A stretch of DNA of 64,000 bases. Source: Kribbella capetownensis (GTDB lineage: Bacteria > Actinomycetota > Actinomycetes > Propionibacteriales > Kribbellaceae). Both the position numbers and the translations under genes were made by a program. The first letter of the stretch is position 1, and each line of letters begins with the position of its first letter. Shown here one piece after another: positions 1 through 8,252 of the stretch. The stretch covers positions 1 through 64,000 of the forward strand of contig NZ_SJKD01000001.1 in assembly GCF_004331485.1 (NCBI RefSeq), given 5' to 3'. Under the pieces are notes generated by a model, which was not told the DNA's origin, ran no database searches, and worked only from the letters and a program-made list of their open reading frames with translations.

Positions 1-64
1 GGTCCACATCGAAGGCGGCGCCCGCCACAAATCCACCTGATATCCAGTACGACAGCTGAGTGAG

Positions 65-1099
65 TCAGGTGAGCTCGGCGCGCAGGATCGATGCTGCGCC
101 GGCCATGGCGCGCATCTTTCCCTCCGCACTCGCGCGCGGGAGGTACTTCATCCCGCAGTCCGTGGCGATGGTGATCCGGTCCGGCGAGGTGTAGGCGAAG
201 GCACGGCGGACCCGATCAGCGACCAATTCGGCGGACTCGACCTCGTGGTCCGCCAGGTCGATGACGCCCAGGATGACGGTCTTCTCGCTGAGGTCCGTCA
301 GGACGCCGAGATCGAGACCCGACTGTGCGGTCTCGATCGAGATCTGGTCGGCCGAGCAGCCGGCCAACTCGGGGAGGAACGAGTACCCCTCGGGCCGTTC
401 GTGGATGATCGCGGCGTACCCGAAGCAGATGTGTACGGCGGTCGTGCCGGTGACGCCGTCGAGCGCGGCGTTGAGCGCGGTGAGGCCGTACTCCCGGGCC
501 GCCTCAGGCCGTGCCTGCATGTACGGTTCGTCGATCTGGACCAGGTCGGCGCCGGCGGCATGCAGGTCCTTGATCTCGGCATTGACCGCGGCTGCGTACG
601 CCAGAGCTGCCGACGCGAGGTCGGGGTAGTGGTCGTTCTGCGCCTGCTGCGACATCGTGAACGGACCCGGCACGGTCATCTTGACCGTGTGATCGGTGTT
701 CGCCTTCAGGAACTCCAGATCGCGTACGCCGACGGGGTGCGACCGCACGATCGGGCCGGCGATCCGCGGCACCGGGTTGGGATGCCCGCTGCGGTCGAGC
801 GCCGTACCAGGGTTGTCGAGATCGATTCCCTCGAGGGCGGTGGCGAAGTGGTTGCTGTACGACTCGCGCCGCATCTCTCCGTCGGTGATGATGTCGAGTC
901 CCGCCGCCTCCTGGGCGCGGATGGCCAGCAACGTCGCGTCGTCTTGCGCCTGCGCGAGGTACTCCGGCTGCACCCGCCACAGCTCTCTCGCCCGCACCCG
1001 CGGAGGGAAGCGGCCGGCGAGCTTGGCCCGGTCGATCAGCCAGTCCGGCTGGGCGTAGCTGCCCACCAGCGAGGTCGGCAGGATCGGTGTCGCAGTCAT
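65..1099 (-). CDS. MetE C-terminal-domain methionine synthase-like protein
   Basis: A 344-aa protein resembling the C-terminal, zinc-binding catalytic half of cobalamin-independent methionine synthase, which moves a methyl group from a folate or other donor to a thiol. Candidate zinc ligands are H223 and C225 (HIC), E256 (ISIET) and C315 (TDCG). ITDGEMRRES and VQIDEPYM are also family signatures. The folate-binding N-terminal half of full MetE (about 750 aa) is absent, as in archaeal-type and paralogous short forms, so the methyl donor and acceptor are unknown. I start at the ATG at 1099 because family similarity begins there; an upstream in-frame start adds 17 unrelated residues. It is divergent from the MFS gene at 1206. 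Confidence 0.85.
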   Translation of the reverse strand: MTATPILPTSLVGSYAQPDWLIDRAKLAGRFPPRVRARELWRVQPEYLAQAQDDATLLAIRAQEAAGLDIITDGEMRRESYSNHFATALEGIDLDNPGTALDRSGHPNPVPRIAGPIVRSHPVGVRDLEFLKANTDHTVKMTVPGPFTMSQQAQNDHYPDLASAALAYAAAVNAEIKDLHAAGADLVQIDEPYMQARPEAAREYGLTALNAALDGVTGTTAVHICFGYAAIIHERPEGYSFLPELAGCSADQISIETAQSGLDLGVLTDLSEKTVILGVIDLADHEVESAELVADRVRRAFAYTSPDRITIATDCGMKYLPRASAEGKMRAMAGAASILRAELT

Positions 1100-1205
1100 T
1101 CTCGTGACTCTAGACCTGCCGATGCCCTCTGAGGAGGGCGTCCACTGCATCTCGTCCGGGGCGGGTGAGGCGAGGGGTCCGGCCGGCGAATTAGCGTGAC
1201 CGGAT

Positions 1206-2702
1206 ATGAGTGAGGCCCCGACTCAGACGCGCGCGACCGGCGTGCTTGCCGCCACTTGCCTGTCGACGCTGGTCGTCAATGCGAACACGTCCGCCGTCAG
1301 CATCCTTCTTCCCGCGATCAGCGAGGACACCGGCATGGGCGTCACGACGCTCCAGTGGGCGGTGACGGGCTATTCACTGGTCGGTGCCGCGGTCATCGTG
1401 ACGTCGGGCTCCATGGGAGATGTCTTCGGTCGCAAGAGGATCTTCCAACTCGGTCTGCTGGTGTTCGTCGCATCCTGCGTGCTCATTGCGCTGTCGAGCA
1501 GCGGTGGAATGGTGATCGCCGGGCGAGTCATCCAAGGAGCCGCCGGCGCGACCATCCTGGCGTGCGGACTCAGCCTGCTCTCGGTGGCCAATACTGGTTC
1601 TGAACAGCTACGTGCGGTGTCGCTGTGGGGAGCAGCCGCCGCGGTGGGGGCGGCGCTGGGTCCGCTGCTCGGCGGCGTACTCGTTGACACCACCGGGTGG
1701 CAAGGCCTGTTCTGGGTCGACGCGGTCGTCGCCGTCCTCTGCATGGTTCTTACCTACTTCACCGTGTCGGAGTCGCGCGATCCCAACCGCTCCCGTTCGA
1801 TCGACTATGCGGGCACCCTGCTCGTCGCCCTGACGCTCGCCCCGCTGATCCTTGCCCTCAGCAAGGGCAGCGCTTGGGGATGGGCGTCTGTCGCCACCAT
1901 CGGCTGCTTCGTGATCTCCGTTGTCTCCGGCTACCTCTTCGTCGTCATCGAGGGTCGCGTCAAGGTTCCTCTCCTCGATCTGGCCCTGCTACGCAACCGC
2001 ATCCTGGTCGGCGCGACCATCGCCATCCTCATCGGCGCGGGCACCATCAACGGACTGATGTACCTGCTCAGCCTCTACTTCCAGGATCCCGCCAGCTTGG
2101 GCTTCACGCCCCTGCAAGCTGGTCTCGCCACTCTCCCGGCGACGGCCGGGCTCGTCGCGATCGCGCCCCTGGTCCCGCGACTCGCTTCGCGCGTGGGTGG
2201 CAGGCAGGTCATCGCGGCGGGATTCCTCCTCACCGCCATCGGGTTCGCCGCCGTGGGGTTCGTCCAGTCGGACTGGAGGTACGCCGCTTTCATCCTTCCG
2301 CTGATCGCCATCGCCGTCGGTATGGGGCTGTCCAACGGACCTGCTTCGTCGGCGTCGACCGCCTGCGTGGCGGAGAACCAGGTGGGCGCTGCCTCAGGCG
2401 TCTCCAACATGGCCCGGTACGTCGGCGCCGCCGTGGCCACGGCCCTCGCGGCCACCATCTACGGCAGCGTGATAGCTGATCAAACCGCCGCAGGTGCCGC
2501 GAAGGGCGATGCCCTGGCTTCCGGGCTGAGCGCCGCATCGTGGGTGATGGCGGCGATCAGTGCCGCAGGACTCCTGATGGCCGTAGTCATGGGACGGCAC
2601 TCCACTGCGCGCGGCACCCTGCAGGACGCGGCCGCCGCAGCCGCGGCCCACACTCACACGCTCCCCACGTCGGCGACCCCCGTCGCCGATCGAGCCACCT
2701 GA
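1206..2702 (+). CDS. MFS drug exporter, DHA2 (EmrB/QacA) family
   Basis: A 498-aa integral membrane protein with about 14 hydrophobic segments, the DHA2 proton-driven multidrug efflux layout. The region near residues 50-85 carries WAVTGYSLVGAA followed by the loop 2-3 signature GDVFGRKR. The C-terminal 35 residues are Ala/His/Thr-rich and probably cytoplasmic. The ATG follows a short spacer from the divergent MetE-domain gene, so the two may share a promoter region of about 100 bp. The ThrE-like gene begins 22 bp downstream on the same strand, so they may be cotranscribed. The substrate cannot be read from sequence. Confidence 0.9.
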   Translation: MSEAPTQTRATGVLAATCLSTLVVNANTSAVSILLPAISEDTGMGVTTLQWAVTGYSLVGAAVIVTSGSMGDVFGRKRIFQLGLLVFVASCVLIALSSSGGMVIAGRVIQGAAGATILACGLSLLSVANTGSEQLRAVSLWGAAAAVGAALGPLLGGVLVDTTGWQGLFWVDAVVAVLCMVLTYFTVSESRDPNRSRSIDYAGTLLVALTLAPLILALSKGSAWGWASVATIGCFVISVVSGYLFVVIEGRVKVPLLDLALLRNRILVGATIAILIGAGTINGLMYLLSLYFQDPASLGFTPLQAGLATLPATAGLVAIAPLVPRLASRVGGRQVIAAGFLLTAIGFAAVGFVQSDWRYAAFILPLIAIAVGMGLSNGPASSASTACVAENQVGAASGVSNMARYVGAAVATALAATIYGSVIADQTAAGAAKGDALASGLSAASWVMAAISAAGLLMAVVMGRHSTARGTLQDAAAAAAAHTHTLPTSATPVADRAT

Positions 2703-2724
2703 CTTCGCCCGAGCAGGCCAACGC

Positions 2725-3954
2725 ATGAGCCCGCCCGAATCGTTCGCGGTGACAGTCAGGATCGCCAAGCTCCTGCTGGCATCCAGCGGTGAAGGTGTCG
2801 AGATGCTCGAGAAGTACGTCGCGTGCGTCTCAGGAGCGTTCCGGATCGACGTCACACTCCTGGTCCTGCCTGAGCAGGTGCTGCTCGCCTCGCCGGGCGC
2901 TCCAACGGTCGCCGTCGTACGCTCCGCGCCGGGCCTTTCCCGGCTGGACCAGGTGGCCGACCTCAAGGTGCTCGTCGCGGACATCGAGGCGGGACTGGGC
3001 CCGGCGGACGCCCTGCGTCGCGTCGACGAACTTGCCGCCCGCCCGCCACGATGGCCGGCCTGGTTGCGCGTCCTCGGTGTCGTGCTCTTCGCGGCGGGCT
3101 TCGCGCCCAGCGTCGTGGCCACCTGGTCCGAGCTCGCCACGTCGGCGCTGCTAGGTGCCGTCATGGGCGTGCTCATGGTGTTCTTCGAGCACCGCCGCTT
3201 CGAACCGTTGCTGCCGTTCGTCGCGGCGTTCCTCCTGACGGTCCTCGCGGCGACCCTGCTCGACGGGCTGACGTCGGTGTCCGGTGTCGTGCTGGTCGTC
3301 GTACCGGCGCTGTTCGTTGTCGTTCCCGGGGACTACCTGTCCGCGGCCGCCGCCGAGCTGGTGAGCGGGCACCTCAGCGCCGGCGCCGTACGGCTGGTGT
3401 ACGCCGCGTTCGTGCTCGGCATGCTCGTCGTCGGCATCGTCGGTGCCGCCCAGCTGACCGGCCGCGAGCAGGCATTGGCCGAGACGGTCGTGGTGCCCGA
3501 GCTGCCGTTCGTGGTGGTCGTGCTGGCCTGGATACCGTTCTCGTGCGGCCTGGTGCTGGCCTTCAACGGGTACCCGAGCATGGTGCCATGGCTGGTACCG
3601 ACCGTCATCGGCACGTACCTGCTTCAGCAAGGTGTCACCAGGCTGGGAGGCGACGTCACCGGAACGCTCATCGCGGGGATCGCGCTCGGCGCCGTCGCGA
3701 ACCTCCTGTCGGCGCCGAACCACCGGCCACCGCGCCTGCTCCTGCTGGTCGGTGGATTCTTCGTGCTCACTGTCGGCGGGCTCGGGCTCCGTGGCTTCAC
3801 GGCGATGGTCGGTGGGGACGTCATCTCCAGCTTCGACGACCTGCGGGGTTTCCTACTTCAGGTGCCGACAGTGGCGATCGCCATCGCCATCGGGGTACTG
3901 GCTACAGTCCGTCGGTCCGGGCCGACGGTTTCACCCGGCGTACGGCGTCGTTGA
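2725..3954 (+). CDS. Threonine/serine exporter (ThrE) family membrane protein
   Basis: A 409-aa protein of the ThrE family with both halves of the transporter in one chain. A soluble N-terminal part (about residues 1-120, LLLASSGEGVEMLEKYV) is followed by about ten hydrophobic segments from residue 110 to 400. ThrE in Corynebacterium exports threonine and serine using the proton gradient. The length is below some ThrE proteins (about 490 aa) but typical of the fused DUF1212/DUF3815 form. It follows the MFS gene by 22 bp without a strong ribosome binding site. Its stop lies 8 bp from the stop of the convergent gene at 3963. Confidence 0.85.
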   Translation: MSPPESFAVTVRIAKLLLASSGEGVEMLEKYVACVSGAFRIDVTLLVLPEQVLLASPGAPTVAVVRSAPGLSRLDQVADLKVLVADIEAGLGPADALRRVDELAARPPRWPAWLRVLGVVLFAAGFAPSVVATWSELATSALLGAVMGVLMVFFEHRRFEPLLPFVAAFLLTVLAATLLDGLTSVSGVVLVVVPALFVVVPGDYLSAAAAELVSGHLSAGAVRLVYAAFVLGMLVVGIVGAAQLTGREQALAETVVVPELPFVVVVLAWIPFSCGLVLAFNGYPSMVPWLVPTVIGTYLLQQGVTRLGGDVTGTLIAGIALGAVANLLSAPNHRPPRLLLLVGGFFVLTVGGLGLRGFTAMVGGDVISSFDDLRGFLLQVPTVAIAIAIGVLATVRRSGPTVSPGVRRR

Positions 3955-3962
3955 TCTCACCG

Positions 3963-4370
3963 CTAGGCCACCTTGACGATCTTGCATTCAATGCCTGCCG
4001 CTCCGATCGGAGCCTCCGCCGGAGTGGTTCCTCCGAAGGTCGTCGTACCGCGAACCTCGAAGGTCTGACCGCCGATCCTCTGCTGCGAGGTTGCATCCAG
4101 GACCTCGACGGTCACCGAGTAGCTCGTCGCGTCACCTGAAATCGTGCCGTTGATCGTTACCGTGCCCTGCGATCCGACGGTGTTCACCTGGCAGTCGACG
4201 CTGGTCTTGTAACTCTTCAAGGCGCCCCCTCCCACCACACCGGTCAGGTAGAGCACGACGGCAACGCCCATCAACGCCACCAGACCAAAGCCGATGAACA
4301 TCCGAATGCGCCTGGAGCGCGATTGCGAGCCATAGTCATCGTTGGCCAAGGTCCACTCGCTGGTCGGCAT
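3963..4370 (-). CDS. Small single-pass membrane protein, function unknown
   Basis: A 135-aa protein with a polar N-terminus of about 23 residues ending in basic SRSRRIR, one membrane segment at about residues 24-45, and a C-terminal outside domain rich in Thr/Val/Gly. That domain alternates like an immunoglobulin-type or FxLYD-type beta fold (VTINGTISGDATSYSVTVEVLD) and has two cysteines, one near each end, that could form a disulfide. A purine-rich ggggga sits five bases before the ATG. I do not recognise a named family and assign no function. Confidence 0.7.
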   Translation of the reverse strand: MPTSEWTLANDDYGSQSRSRRIRMFIGFGLVALMGVAVVLYLTGVVGGGALKSYKTSVDCQVNTVGSQGTVTINGTISGDATSYSVTVEVLDATSQQRIGGQTFEVRGTTTFGGTTPAEAPIGAAGIECKIVKVA

Positions 4371-4574
4371 CGCTGTCCCCCGTAATCCTGATGCACGCTA
4401 GGCGCCGGTCGGTGTGCCCAGCCGACGAGACAGCCTAGGCAACTGTGAGCCAACCAGGCTGTGATCCGCGTCTCCCGCCGCCAGATTTGTCGTTGCGGAG
4501 GGCCGGGGCCGGGGCTGATACTGCGTCACGGTGCCGGGTGGCCAGCTCGGCGGAGTGGATTGGAGGCGCCGCTC
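4371..4574. other. Gene-free stretch upstream of the attenuated MFS gene
   Basis: Together with the leader at 4575-4693 this is the only gap over 300 bases in the window. It separates two divergent genes, so it should hold both promoters, but I see no clear -35/-10 pair. The right half is G-rich (ccggggccgggg near 4505) and ends in the ribosome binding site ggagg at 4562-4566 of the leader peptide. No credible gene lies on either strand. Confidence 0.5.
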
Positions 4575-4649
4575 GTGAACACCGCATCTGTGCGGTGCGC
4601 CTTGCTGTGCGCGCCAGAAGCTGACCACTTCGCTTCGCCCACCGGCTGA
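4575..4649 (+). CDS. 24-residue leader peptide upstream of the MFS gene
   Basis: A short open frame begins at GTG 4575, nine bases after a strong ggagg at 4562-4566, and ends at TGA 4649, 48 bases before the MFS start at 4697. The peptide opens NTASVRCALLCAPEAD and ends SPTG. Its last codons and stop lie over the left arm of the 9-bp hairpin at 4636-4671. Leader peptides placed like this before actinobacterial and Gram-positive efflux or ribosome-protection genes act as attenuators: a stalled ribosome refolds the RNA. That this one does so is inference from layout. Confidence 0.55.
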   Translation: MNTASVRCALLCAPEADHFASPTG

Positions 4650-4671
4650 CCTGCTTCGTTCACGGTGGGCG
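4580..4671 (+). promoter_or_regulatory. Two hairpins in the MFS leader (candidate attenuator)
   Basis: Hairpin 1 pairs 4580-4586 with 4591-4597 (caccgca / tgcggtg, 4-base loop) inside the leader peptide. Hairpin 2 pairs 4636-4644 with 4663-4671 (cgcccaccg / cggtgggcg, 18-base loop) and spans the leader stop codon. It ends 11 bases before the gggaga ribosome binding site of the MFS gene at 4683-4688. No long U run follows, so control of translation is more likely than termination. Confidence 0.5.
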
Positions 4672-4696
4672 CGTTCCCTCATGGGAGACCACCTTG

Positions 4697-5965
4697 ATGT
4701 ACGAAGACTCCTTCGCCCGTAGTCGCCGCCCGCTGACCACAGTCCTTGCCGCCAACATCGTTTCGATCACCGGGAACTGCCTGACGGGCATCGGCGTGCC
4801 GTGGTTCGTACTGCAGAGCACCGGCAGCGCCACCAAGGCCGGGATCGTCGCGTTCTGCACACTGCTGCCCGTCGTACTCGCCGCGATCGTCGGTGGTCCG
4901 GTCATCGACCGGATCGGGCGCCGGCGGGTGAGTGTCACGTCGGACCTCGTCTGTGGCGCGGCTGTCGCCATGGTCCCGCTGCTTCAGCTCGCCGGGGTAC
5001 TGCAGTTTTGGATGCTCTGTGGGCTGATGGCCGTGACCGGGCTGTTCCACGCTCCTGGCCAGACGGCCCGCGGCGTACTGTTGCCCTCACTCGCGAAACG
5101 TGCTGCGATGCCGCTGACTCGGGCAGCCGGGCTGTACGACGGCGCCTCGCGGTTCGCGGGACTGATCGGCTCGGCACTCGGCGGCATCCTGGTCGCGGTA
5201 CTGGGATCCGAGAACGTCCTGCTGCTGGACGCCGGGACCTACGCGGTGTCCGCGTTCATTCTCTTGTACGGGTTGCGCGACCTACCCGAAGCCGGGCCTC
5301 AGTCGCGCGGCGAGCCGACGTCGCTGCGTGTGTATCGCCGCGAGCTGGGTGAGGGATACCGGTTCGTGGCGGCGACGCCGCTGCTTCTGGGCATCTGCCT
5401 CATGACGCTGGCCACCAGGGGCCTCGACCAGGCGTGGAGCGCCGTACTCCTCCCGGTCCACGCACGCGAAAGGCTCGGCGGCTCAGTCGATCTCGGGTTG
5501 CTGGAGGCATCGTTCGGGATCTGCGCGCTGACGAGCGCGCTGGTCTACGGAGCGGTGGGCAGCCGCTGGCGGCGGTGGCCGGTGTTCACGGTCGCGTTTC
5601 TCATCGTCGGTACGCCGCGCTTCGTCGTGGCTGCCTGCACCGACCACTTCGCGCCGTTGGCCGTGATGATGTCGATCGAGGGCCTCGCCTGCGGTGTGCT
5701 CAACCCCATCATGGCCTCGGTCATGTACGAGACAGTGCCGGAGGAACTGCGCAGCCGGGTGCTCAGCGCAACAACCGCCTCGTTCCTGACGATCACTCCA
5801 CTCGGCGGCCTCGCCGCGGGATTCATGGTCGACTCGGCCGGCCTGTTCACGGCGATGCTGACTGTCGGCGGTGCCTACCTCCTCGCCACACTCTGCCCCG
5901 TCATCTTCCCGACCTGGAGAAAGATGGACCACACAAACACTCCGAAGGCAGCCGTGAGCGCGTGA
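4697..5965 (+). CDS. MFS efflux protein (MFS_3 / macrolide-efflux type)
   Basis: A 422-aa membrane protein with about 12 hydrophobic segments. The loop 2-3 signature is GPVIDRIGRRRVSV near residues 65-78. It resembles the MFS_3/MefA/Tap-like group, which includes macrolide and tetracycline efflux pumps, though the substrate cannot be fixed from sequence. The ATG at 4697 follows gggaga at 4683-4688; a TTG codon just before it would add one residue. The leader peptide and hairpins upstream would suit induction by a ribosome-targeting drug. A hairpin at 5976-6005 follows the stop. Confidence 0.85.
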   Translation: MYEDSFARSRRPLTTVLAANIVSITGNCLTGIGVPWFVLQSTGSATKAGIVAFCTLLPVVLAAIVGGPVIDRIGRRRVSVTSDLVCGAAVAMVPLLQLAGVLQFWMLCGLMAVTGLFHAPGQTARGVLLPSLAKRAAMPLTRAAGLYDGASRFAGLIGSALGGILVAVLGSENVLLLDAGTYAVSAFILLYGLRDLPEAGPQSRGEPTSLRVYRRELGEGYRFVAATPLLLGICLMTLATRGLDQAWSAVLLPVHARERLGGSVDLGLLEASFGICALTSALVYGAVGSRWRRWPVFTVAFLIVGTPRFVVAACTDHFAPLAVMMSIEGLACGVLNPIMASVMYETVPEELRSRVLSATTASFLTITPLGGLAAGFMVDSAGLFTAMLTVGGAYLLATLCPVIFPTWRKMDHTNTPKAAVSA

Positions 5966-5975
5966 CCGATCGCGG

Positions 5976-6005
5976 CCGGCAGAGGTCCCGTGAGATTTCT
6001 GCCGG
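5976..6005 (+). terminator. Hairpin after the MFS gene
   Basis: An 8-bp inverted repeat (ccggcaga at 5976-5983 pairing with tctgccgg at 5998-6005, 14-base loop) lies 10 bases after the MFS stop. There is no U tract, as is common for actinobacterial terminators. It may separate this gene from the YCII-family gene at 6089. Confidence 0.4.
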
Positions 6006-6088
6006 TGGCCTGTCGGATCCACGGTGCGGCGTTCGTTGCACGGGTGACAGGCAGCCGGAGACTGGCCGCCGGGACAAGGAGTCATGAG

Positions 6089-6442
6089 ATGCCGAAGTAC
6101 CTGATCTCGTTCGAGAAGGACGCGATGGACCATATTCCCGAGGAGGACTTCGCTGAGGTGGGCGCGGCCGCCCGCGCGGTGTGCCAGGAGGCCGAGGATG
6201 CCGGCGTGTTCGTCTTCTCCGATGGTCTGAGTTACGACGACGGCGACGTGGAGCACGCCGTGGTGGACGTTGACGCGATGGTCATCGACGGCCCGTACCC
6301 GGAGAGCAAGGAGCTCATCGGTGGCATCTTCATCGTCGACGTACCCACCCGGGAGGCAGCCCTGGAGTGGGCCGCAAAGGTCGCGGTCGCCTGCCGCTGT
6401 GCGCAAGATGTCCGCAAGTTCCGCGGCCCAAACGCCGTCTGA
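6089..6442 (+). CDS. YCII-related (DGPF-type) domain protein
   Basis: A 117-aa protein of the YCII-related family, small dimeric alpha-beta barrel proteins often annotated as DGPF-domain. The signature is VIDGPYPESKELIGGIFIVDV, with the usual DGP(F/Y) plus the acidic segment, followed by REAALEWA. Family members are mostly uncharacterised, and some sit beside ECF sigma factors. I start at ATG 6089, after aggag at 6077-6081; upstream in-frame codons lack family similarity. It stands alone between a transporter and an esterase gene on the same strand. Confidence 0.8.
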   Translation: MPKYLISFEKDAMDHIPEEDFAEVGAAARAVCQEAEDAGVFVFSDGLSYDDGDVEHAVVDVDAMVIDGPYPESKELIGGIFIVDVPTREAALEWAAKVAVACRCAQDVRKFRGPNAV

Positions 6443-6598
6443 TCGAACCGTGGTCGATGGCGGTGGTAGTTGCAGACCGGCCGTCGTCGTCTCGGAGCCG
6501 TTCGATGTCGGCGCCACCCCACGACACGGGGTGGCTGGCGGTCGAGGCGCCGGTGAGCTGGGATTGACCTACGGTGGGACGACGCCGAAGGGAGATGC

Positions 6599-7858
6599 AT
6601 GGCCGACGAGATCAACAGTCCACGTCTGCAGAAGCTTGATCCGGCCGGAACTGAGGAGTTCTGGGCCGACGTCACCGAGCAGGGTGCACCACTGGTGGAG
6701 CCTGTGCTGGATGACGACGACGATGTATGGCTGACATTCCTCTACCGTTCGAGCGAGCCTGTCACCGGCGTCTCGGTGTTCGGCGGCCCAGCAGGATGGG
6801 ATGCGCCAGACAACCAGATGCACCACCTGGACGGCACCGACGTCTGGTACCTGACCTGCCGGGTCCGCGCTGATCTGCGCTGTACCTACCGGCTGGCGGT
6901 CGATGACGTGGACAGTGCTGCGGCCAAGGCGGAGGACTGGCAGGAACGTACGGCGAAGTGGTTCACCGATCCACTCAACCCGGCAACGTTCGTCTATCCC
7001 GCGGACGAATTCCTTGACTCCGACGAGACCGTGGTGTCGTTGATCGAGCTATCGGCCGCGCCTGCTCAGCCGTGGCTCGCGCCACGGCCCGACGTCAAGC
7101 CCGGCGAGCTCGTCCAGCATCTGCACCGGAGCGAGATCCTCGGCAACGAGCGCCGCATCTGGGTCTACACCCCGCACGGCTATCGGCCGAACGACGAACC
7201 GTATCCGTTGCTCGTGCTGTTCGACGGCGACGTCGTACGCGGCCCGATCCCGTTCCCCACGATCCTGGACAACCTCATCGACGACGGCCGCATCCCGCCG
7301 ACGGTGGCCGTCCTCGTCGACAGCCTGACCCAGGAAGTCCGCAACCGGGAACTCCCCTGCGGCAAACCCTTCCTGAAGTACCTGACCGACGAACTGCTGC
7401 CCTGGGCTCGCGAGCAGTACCGGATCACGACCGATCCCGCGCGCACGATCGTGGCGGGTCAGAGCCACGGCGGTCAGGCGGCCGCGTTCGCGGCACTCAA
7501 CCGCCCGGACATCTTCGGCACTGTGATCTCGCAGTCGGGATCGTTCTGGTGGAGCCCCGACGACGACCACGAACACGAGTGGCTGACCCGCCAGTACGCC
7601 GAGACCGAACGACAGCCCGTGCGGCTCTACCTCGAGGTCGGCCTGCAGGAACGCGGTTCAACCCCTGACGACGGCCCCTCCATGGTGGTCGCGAACCGCC
7701 ACTTTCGAACCATCCTGCGCAGCAAGGGCTACGACGTGACGTACACGGAGTACAACGGCGGCCACGACTACGTCTGCTGGCGCGGCTCACTCGCCGACGC
7801 ACTCACCACTGTCACGGCGGGGTCAGTTGCCGGCGTAGCTGATGGACACGGCGGTTGA
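6599..7858 (+). CDS. fes: Enterochelin esterase-like hydrolase (Fes family)
   Basis: A 419-aa cytoplasmic alpha/beta hydrolase of the Fes family, which cleaves ferric catecholate siderophores to release iron. Residues 1-150 match the Fes N-terminal beta domain (VWLTFLYRSSEPVTGVSVFGG). The catalytic half carries the nucleophile elbow GQSHGG with Ser289 and the terminal GGHDYVCWR with His389. An acidic member is probably in the segment before it. No siderophore synthesis or uptake gene is nearby, so it may act on imported xenosiderophores or on another ester. The ATG at 6599 follows gggag. Its 3' end overlaps the convergent lipoprotein gene by 36 bp. Confidence 0.85.
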   Translation: MADEINSPRLQKLDPAGTEEFWADVTEQGAPLVEPVLDDDDDVWLTFLYRSSEPVTGVSVFGGPAGWDAPDNQMHHLDGTDVWYLTCRVRADLRCTYRLAVDDVDSAAAKAEDWQERTAKWFTDPLNPATFVYPADEFLDSDETVVSLIELSAAPAQPWLAPRPDVKPGELVQHLHRSEILGNERRIWVYTPHGYRPNDEPYPLLVLFDGDVVRGPIPFPTILDNLIDDGRIPPTVAVLVDSLTQEVRNRELPCGKPFLKYLTDELLPWAREQYRITTDPARTIVAGQSHGGQAAAFAALNRPDIFGTVISQSGSFWWSPDDDHEHEWLTRQYAETERQPVRLYLEVGLQERGSTPDDGPSMVVANRHFRTILRSKGYDVTYTEYNGGHDYVCWRGSLADALTTVTAGSVAGVADGHGG

Positions 7859-8239
7859 GCTGCTGCTGATCTTGCCGCTGTCGACTTTCTTGCCGCTGAC
7901 AACCAGTACGACGGAGAGGCCGTCGGCGCCCTTGGTCTTGTGCAGGTTGACGGTGTAGGAACCGTTCGAGGCCTTGACCTGGAACGTGGCGGATCCACAG
8001 CCCTTCTTGCTCGTCGCGCCGATCCGGCCCGCCCAGCAGGTCTTCTTCGACGCCGTGATCCGGACGGTGGCACCCGACTGCGTGCTGGTCTTCCCCTTCC
8101 CCTTCCCCTTCGCACTCCCGCTCCCGCTGCTGCTGCCACCGGTGCTGGTGCCGGGCGTGGTCTTGATCGGTTCGCAGCCGGTCAGCACCAGCGGGACCAC
8201 AAGTGCGACCGCGAGGGCGGTCCATCGGCGGGCAGACAT
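7823..8239 (-). CDS. Small exported lipoprotein, last gene of the peptide/M50 operon
   Basis: A 138-aa protein with a lipoprotein signal (VPLVLTGC, lipid-anchored Cys22) followed by a flexible Gly/Ser/Lys linker (repeats of KGKG at about residues 45-50). The C-terminal beta-rich domain of about 85 residues contains two more cysteines that could pair. The order signal, linker, small beta domain suggests a tethered module outside the membrane. The gene starts 13 bp after the CxxC-repeat protein, with ggagg seven bases before the ATG, so it is very likely cotranscribed. No recognised family. The 3' end overlaps fes. Confidence 0.75.
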   Translation of the reverse strand: MSARRWTALAVALVVPLVLTGCEPIKTTPGTSTGGSSSGSGSAKGKGKGKTSTQSGATVRITASKKTCWAGRIGATSKKGCGSATFQVKASNGSYTVNLHKTKGADGLSVVLVVSGKKVDSGKISSSSTAVSISYAGN

Positions 8240-8252
8240 CGGGGGCCTCCGG

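Noticed and set aside
245-1132. Open frame of 295 codons on + inside the MetE-domain gene
   Set aside because: Arg/Val-rich mirror of the minus-strand gene with no family similarity; a shadow of high-GC coding DNA.
3051-4139. Open frame of 362 codons on + within the ThrE gene and beyond
   Set aside because: Out-of-frame Arg-rich translation overlapping the ThrE-like gene and the next gene.
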